This document shows positions 1 to 5,862 of a stretch of 5,862 bases of DNA, in pieces. Source of the DNA: Propionibacterium sp. (GTDB lineage: Bacteria > Actinomycetota > Actinomycetes > Actinomycetales > Actinomycetaceae); the NCBI GenBank assembly GCA_030460725.1, contig JAKECL010000150.1, forward strand, positions 1 to 5,862. Reading direction: 5' to 3'. Below the pieces are notes generated by a model, which had not been told where the DNA came from, ran no database searches, and saw nothing but the letters and a program-made list of their open reading frames with translations. Within the stretch, counting starts at the first letter, position 1. The number at the start of each line of letters is the position of its first letter. The translations under genes were made by a program, and so were the position numbers.

Positions 1-1679
1 CCCGTCGAGGCGGCGTCGGGCCCACCCGTGCTCGAGGGCGCCTCCCTGCGCGGGTGGGACGGGCCTCCCGGAGGGACCTGCAGTCGCTGTTGCTGTTGTT
101 GTTGCTGCTGTTGCTGCTGGCGGCGTTCGTCGAGGAGGTCGGGCACCTCGAGTGCCACGTCGAGGGCACCCTCCTGTGCCGCGCGGACCTCATGGGCGAC
201 GCCCGTGGCCGTGGCCAGGGAGAGCACGGTGGAGAACTCCACGCGCGCATCCGGGTCGGCCAGCACCCAGGTGTCCTTGGATCCACCCCCCTGGGAGGAG
301 TTGACCACCAGCTTCCCCTCGGGCAGGGCGACGCGGGTGAGTCCACCGGCGAGCACCCGGGGTTCGTGCCCGTCGTTGACGATGAAGGGACGCAGGTCCA
401 CGTGGCGCGGGGCCATCGACTCCCCCACCAGTGTGGGCACCGTGGAGAGCTGGATGATGGGTTGGGCGATCCAGCTGCGCGGGGAGGCCAGGACATGTGT
501 GCGCAGGGACTCCAACTCCGCGGGACTCGCCTGTGACCCGATGACGATGCCCTTCCCCCCTGATCCGTCCACGGGTTTGACGACCATCTCGCTGAGGCGG
601 TCCAGGACCAGTTCCCGGCTGTCGGGGTCCTCCAGACGCCAGGTGTCCACACCGGGGATCAGGGGTTCCTCCCCCAGGTAGTAGCGGATGAAGTCCGGGA
701 CGTAGGTGTAGACGAGCTTGTCGTCGGCCACCCCGTTGCCGATCGCATTGGCGATGGTGACATTGCCGGCACGTGCCGCATTGACCAGGCCCGCGCACCC
801 CAGCAGGGAGTCCCCCCGGAAGTGGACGGGGTCCAGGAAGTCGTCGTCCACACGGCGGTAGATGACGTGGACGGGGGCCAGGCCCGTCGTCGTGTGGGTC
901 CAGACGTGGCCGTCGCGGCACACGAGGTCCCGGCCCTCCACCAGCTCCACGCCCATCATCCGGGCCAGGAGGGCGTGCTCGAAGTAGGCGGAGTTGTGCA
1001 CGCCGGGAGTGAGCACGACGACGGTCGGTTCGGCGACCCCCTCGGGTGCGCAGTTCTCGAGCGCGGAGAGCAGCATGCGGGGGTAGCCGTGCACGGGTGA
1101 GACCCGGTATCGCTGGACCGCCTCGGGCAGGGCGACGCCCATGACCGCGCGGTTGGTGAGCACGTAGGACACCCCCGAGGGGATGCGGACATTGTCCTCC
1201 AGCACCCGGAAGGTGCCCTCGGCGTCACGGATGAGGTCCGTGCCGCACACGTGGATGCGCACCCCACCCGGGGGCCGGAAGCCGTGGACCACGCGATGGT
1301 AGTGCGGTGAGGTGGTCACGACGCGCCGGGGGATGACGCCGTCCTGGAAGATGCGCCCCGGCCCGTAGACGTCGTCGAGGAACGCCTCCAGGGCGCGGAC
1401 CCGCTGGATGAGCCCGGCCTCCACGCTGCGCCACTGCTGCGCCTCGAGGATCCGGGGGACGATGTCGAGGGGGAAGGGGCGCTCGGTCCCGCCCACCGCG
1501 AAGGTGACGCCCCGGTCGAGGTAGGTGGAGGAGAGGTAGTCCGCGCGGGTGCGCACCTCCTGCTCCGAGAGGCCGACGAAGGCCTCGGCGAGCTCACGGT
1601 ACTGGGGGCGCACCGCACCCGCGTCGAACATCTCGTCGAATGTCCCCTCCGGGGCCTGGTACCCATCAAAGGCTGTCAC
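1..1679 (-). CDS. Circularly permuted type 2 ATP-grasp protein (DUF404/DUF407 family), 3' end beyond the window
   Basis: Translation from the GTG at 1679 gives 559 residues without a stop before the left edge, so the C-terminus is missing. Family signatures run throughout: ERPFPLDIVPR (residues 66-76), EDNVRIPSGVSYV (161-173), LTPGVHNSAYFEH (223-235), GVELVEGRDL (243-252), YRRVDDDFLDP (274-284), NAIGNGVADDK (311-321), VVKPVDGSGGKGI (366-378) and AQPIIQLST (405-413). The glycine-rich loop with K368 and K376 would bind ATP phosphates. The E161-x-N163 pair, a usual ATP-grasp magnesium motif, lies before that loop instead of after it, consistent with circular permutation (inference). Members such as Rv2411c are uncharacterised and are predicted amide- or peptide-bond-forming ligases, often encoded beside alpha-E (DUF403) and transglutaminase-like proteins. 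The substrate is unknown. GTG is chosen because homology begins directly (TAFDGY..PEGTFDEMF) and no good in-frame ATG precedes it. After residue 500 the domain gives way to an acidic/leucine stretch, eleven glutamines and a Pro/Gly/Ser-rich tail. Sure of family, unsure of function. Confidence 0.93.
   Translation of the reverse strand, partial: MTAFDGYQAPEGTFDEMFDAGAVRPQYRELAEAFVGLSEQEVRTRADYLSSTYLDRGVTFAVGGTERPFPLDIVPRILEAQQWRSVEAGLIQRVRALEAFLDDVYGPGRIFQDGVIPRRVVTTSPHYHRVVHGFRPPGGVRIHVCGTDLIRDAEGTFRVLEDNVRIPSGVSYVLTNRAVMGVALPEAVQRYRVSPVHGYPRMLLSALENCAPEGVAEPTVVVLTPGVHNSAYFEHALLARMMGVELVEGRDLVCRDGHVWTHTTTGLAPVHVIYRRVDDDFLDPVHFRGDSLLGCAGLVNAARAGNVTIANAIGNGVADDKLVYTYVPDFIRYYLGEEPLIPGVDTWRLEDPDSRELVLDRLSEMVVKPVDGSGGKGIVIGSQASPAELESLRTHVLASPRSWIAQPIIQLSTVPTLVGESMAPRHVDLRPFIVNDGHEPRVLAGGLTRVALPEGKLVVNSSQGGGSKDTWVLADPDARVEFSTVLSLATATGVAHEVRAAQEGALDVALEVPDLLDERRQQQQQQQQQQQRLQVPPGGPSHPRREAPSSTGGPDAAST
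87..119 (-). repeat. Polyglutamine-coding CAG/CAA tract in the ATP-grasp gene
   Basis: Eleven consecutive glutamine codons (residues 521-531), six CAG and five CAA, in mixed order. Elsewhere in the same gene 13 of 14 glutamine codons are CAG, so the tract has atypical codon use. It follows a conserved-looking segment ending VPDLLDERR and precedes RLQVPPGGP, so it marks the start of a probably disordered C-terminal tail. Trinucleotide slippage is a plausible origin (inference). Confidence 0.9.
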
Positions 1680-1686
1680 ATTCTTG

Positions 1687-1692
1687 ACTTTA
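1687..1692 (-). promoter_or_regulatory. Candidate -10 element for leaderless transcription of the ATP-grasp gene
   Basis: On the minus strand the hexamer TAAAGT fits TANNNT and is followed by exactly seven bases (CAAGAAT) and then the GTG start. That is the spacing seen for leaderless actinobacterial transcripts, whose first base is the start codon. The only purine-rich ribosome-site candidate (AAAGG) lies 13 bases before the GTG, which is too far. No convincing -35 hexamer is present at 16 to 18 bases. The site lies in an AT-rich patch that stands out in this GC-rich window. Positional pattern only. Confidence 0.35.
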
Positions 1693-1706
1693 CCTTTAAC
1701 CAGCGT

Positions 1707-1725
1707 TGTCCGGGGCCCTGTCCGG
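1707..1725 (+). repeat. Direct repeat TGTCCGG, two copies 12 bases apart
   Basis: TGTCCGG occurs at 1707-1713 and again at 1719-1725 in the gap between dnaE and the ATP-grasp gene, with the palindrome GGGCCC between them. The second copy shares bases with the stem of the hairpin at 1720-1742. A one-helical-turn spacing could suit a protein-binding site, but two short GC-rich copies can arise by chance. Confidence 0.3.
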
Positions 1726-1742
1726 CCAGCGGCCCACCGGAC
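1720..1742 (-). terminator. GC hairpin downstream of dnaE, weak terminator candidate
   Basis: GTCCGG and CCGGAC form a perfect six-pair stem around an 11-base loop, beginning 7 bases beyond the dnaE stop codon. No run of U follows on the minus strand, so it does not meet the standard for an intrinsic terminator. It may be an attenuating or mRNA-stabilising hairpin, or chance in GC-rich DNA. If it does terminate, the ATP-grasp gene needs its own promoter. Confidence 0.3.
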
Positions 1743-1749
1743 CTCCCCA

Positions 1750-5298
<3,549 letters not shown>

Positions 5299-5304
5299 GC
5301 CCCG

Positions 5305-5310
5305 ATCCTA
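5305..5310 (-). promoter_or_regulatory. Shine-Dalgarno site of dnaE overlapping the upstream stop codon
   Basis: The minus-strand sequence TAGGAT contains the TAG stop of the acetyltransferase and the AGGA ribosome-binding core of dnaE, with seven bases between AGGA and the ATG. A ribosome finishing the first gene would sit on the dnaE initiation site, so termination-reinitiation coupling is likely (inference). The site also supports ATG 5298 as the dnaE start. Confidence 0.7.
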
Positions 5311-5829
5311 GTGGCGGGCCCGCGCCCCGAGCCTCCTGGACATGGTGACATGTTCGATACCCGCGTCCAGGAACACCTCTCCCGTGGTGGGCGCGTAGCC
5401 CAGTGCCCGGTAGAAGCCCTCCGCCTGGACCTGGGCGTCGAGCACCACCAGCGGTGCCTCCCCGCCCTCGTCGACCTCATTGGCCCCTCCACGAGGGCGA
5501 CCCCCCGCGCGCGGCCCCGGTCCCGCTGCGGGGGTGGGGGCCAGGAGGTCGTGGGCGCTGCGCACCAGGAGCGCCCCGATGCCCCGCCCGCGGGCCCGGG
5601 CGCGCACGGCGAGACGACCGAGGTGGAAGTGCGAGCCCCCGTCGGGGATGAGGCGCAGGGTGCCCAGCGCCCGACCGGTCGAGTCCAGCGCGAGGAGGTG
5701 GCGGACGTCGGGGCGGAAGTCGCGCGCATCGACCTCCAGCACCAGGGGGACGTCCTGCTCCCGGACGAAGACCTCGAACCGCACCTGGAGGCACTGGGCG
5801 CGCTGGGCGGGCAGCACCGCCTCCACCAC
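5308..5829 (-). CDS. GNAT-family N-acetyltransferase, ElaA/YjcF-like, with Gly/Pro/Arg-rich insertion
   Basis: A predicted cytoplasmic acetyl-CoA-dependent acyltransferase of about 173 residues; the substrate cannot be told from sequence. The N-terminal RFEVFVREQDVP (17-28), followed by E32, D34, D37 and H44, matches the ElaA/YjcF group. Motif A is LAVRARARGRGIGALL (73-88), with RGRGIG as the acetyl-CoA pyrophosphate loop. LDAQVQAEGFYRALGY (130-145) is the usual C-terminal strand-helix segment, and DAGIEHVTMSR closes the fold. Residues about 97-124 form a low-complexity insertion rich in Pro, Gly, Ala and Arg between motif A and the last conserved segment, which makes the protein longer than the roughly 150 residues usual for the group. 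The start is uncertain: GTG at 5829 and GTG at 5826 are both possible, neither has a good ribosome site, and the frame stays open to the right edge, so the gene may begin outside. It is probably the first or an upstream gene in an operon with dnaE. Confidence 0.86.
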   Translation of the reverse strand: MVEAVLPAQRAQCLQVRFEVFVREQDVPLVLEVDARDFRPDVRHLLALDSTGRALGTLRLIPDGGSHFHLGRLAVRARARGRGIGALLVRSAHDLLAPTPAAGPGPRAGGRPRGGANEVDEGGEAPLVVLDAQVQAEGFYRALGYAPTTGEVFLDAGIEHVTMSRRLGARARH

Positions 5830-5862
5830 ATGCGCACCGTCTGAGCGAGGAGCTCCGAGCCA

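Noticed and set aside
87..119. The CAG/CAA array as a CRISPR or noncoding satellite.
   Set aside because: The units are single codons in frame with a long conserved gene, and there are no spacers.
28..681. A plus-strand open frame with a run of cysteines near its start.
   Set aside because: The cysteine run is the polyglutamine repeat read on the opposite strand in another frame. The rest is Ser/Arg/Thr-rich shadow sequence.
190..921. A 243-codon minus-strand open frame inside the ATP-grasp gene.
   Set aside because: It is in a different frame from the conserved ATP-grasp reading, is dominated by Arg, Pro and Gly, and shows no family motif.
1684..1689. TTGACT on the plus strand as a -35 element for a rightward promoter.
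   Set aside because: No TANNNT-like -10 lies at 16 to 18 bases downstream, and the direction would only give antisense RNA to dnaE.

Overview
The window is GC-rich, with GC-ending codons, a GTG start and no TTA, CTA or TCA codons in its two right-hand genes. Its polymerase resembles actinobacterial DnaE1. I infer a high-GC actinobacterium, possibly a member of Actinomycetaceae; the family-level guess is soft. All three genes lie on the minus strand, so they are read from right to left, and almost every base is coding.

Right part (about 5308-5829, frame open to the edge): a GNAT acetyltransferase of the ElaA/YjcF type with a Gly/Pro/Arg-rich insertion. Nine bases after its stop comes dnaE (1750-5298), the complete 1182-residue replicative DNA polymerase III alpha subunit. 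It carries an intact nine-residue PHP metal site, so it is predicted to proofread its own synthesis. The Shine-Dalgarno of dnaE overlaps the acetyltransferase stop codon, which points to co-transcription and probably translational coupling.

Middle (1680-1749): a 70-base gap with a GC hairpin just after dnaE, a duplicated 7-mer, and a local AT-rich patch. The patch contains a TANNNT hexamer placed exactly where a leaderless promoter for the next gene would be expected.

Left part (1-1679): a circularly permuted type 2 ATP-grasp protein (DUF404/DUF407 family, like mycobacterial Rv2411c). It starts at GTG and runs off the left edge still in frame after 559 codons. The conserved domain is intact. 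It is followed by an 11-glutamine tract and a Pro/Gly/Ser-rich tail of unknown length. Family partners (alpha-E/DUF403 and transglutaminase-like proteins) are not in the window and would be expected to the left.

DnaE is housekeeping. The acetyltransferase and the ATP-grasp enzyme have no demonstrated link to replication, and I see no evidence that the three form one pathway. The least explained parts are the polyglutamine tail of the ATP-grasp protein and the insertion in the acetyltransferase. I found no RNA gene, mobile element, CRISPR array or intein.
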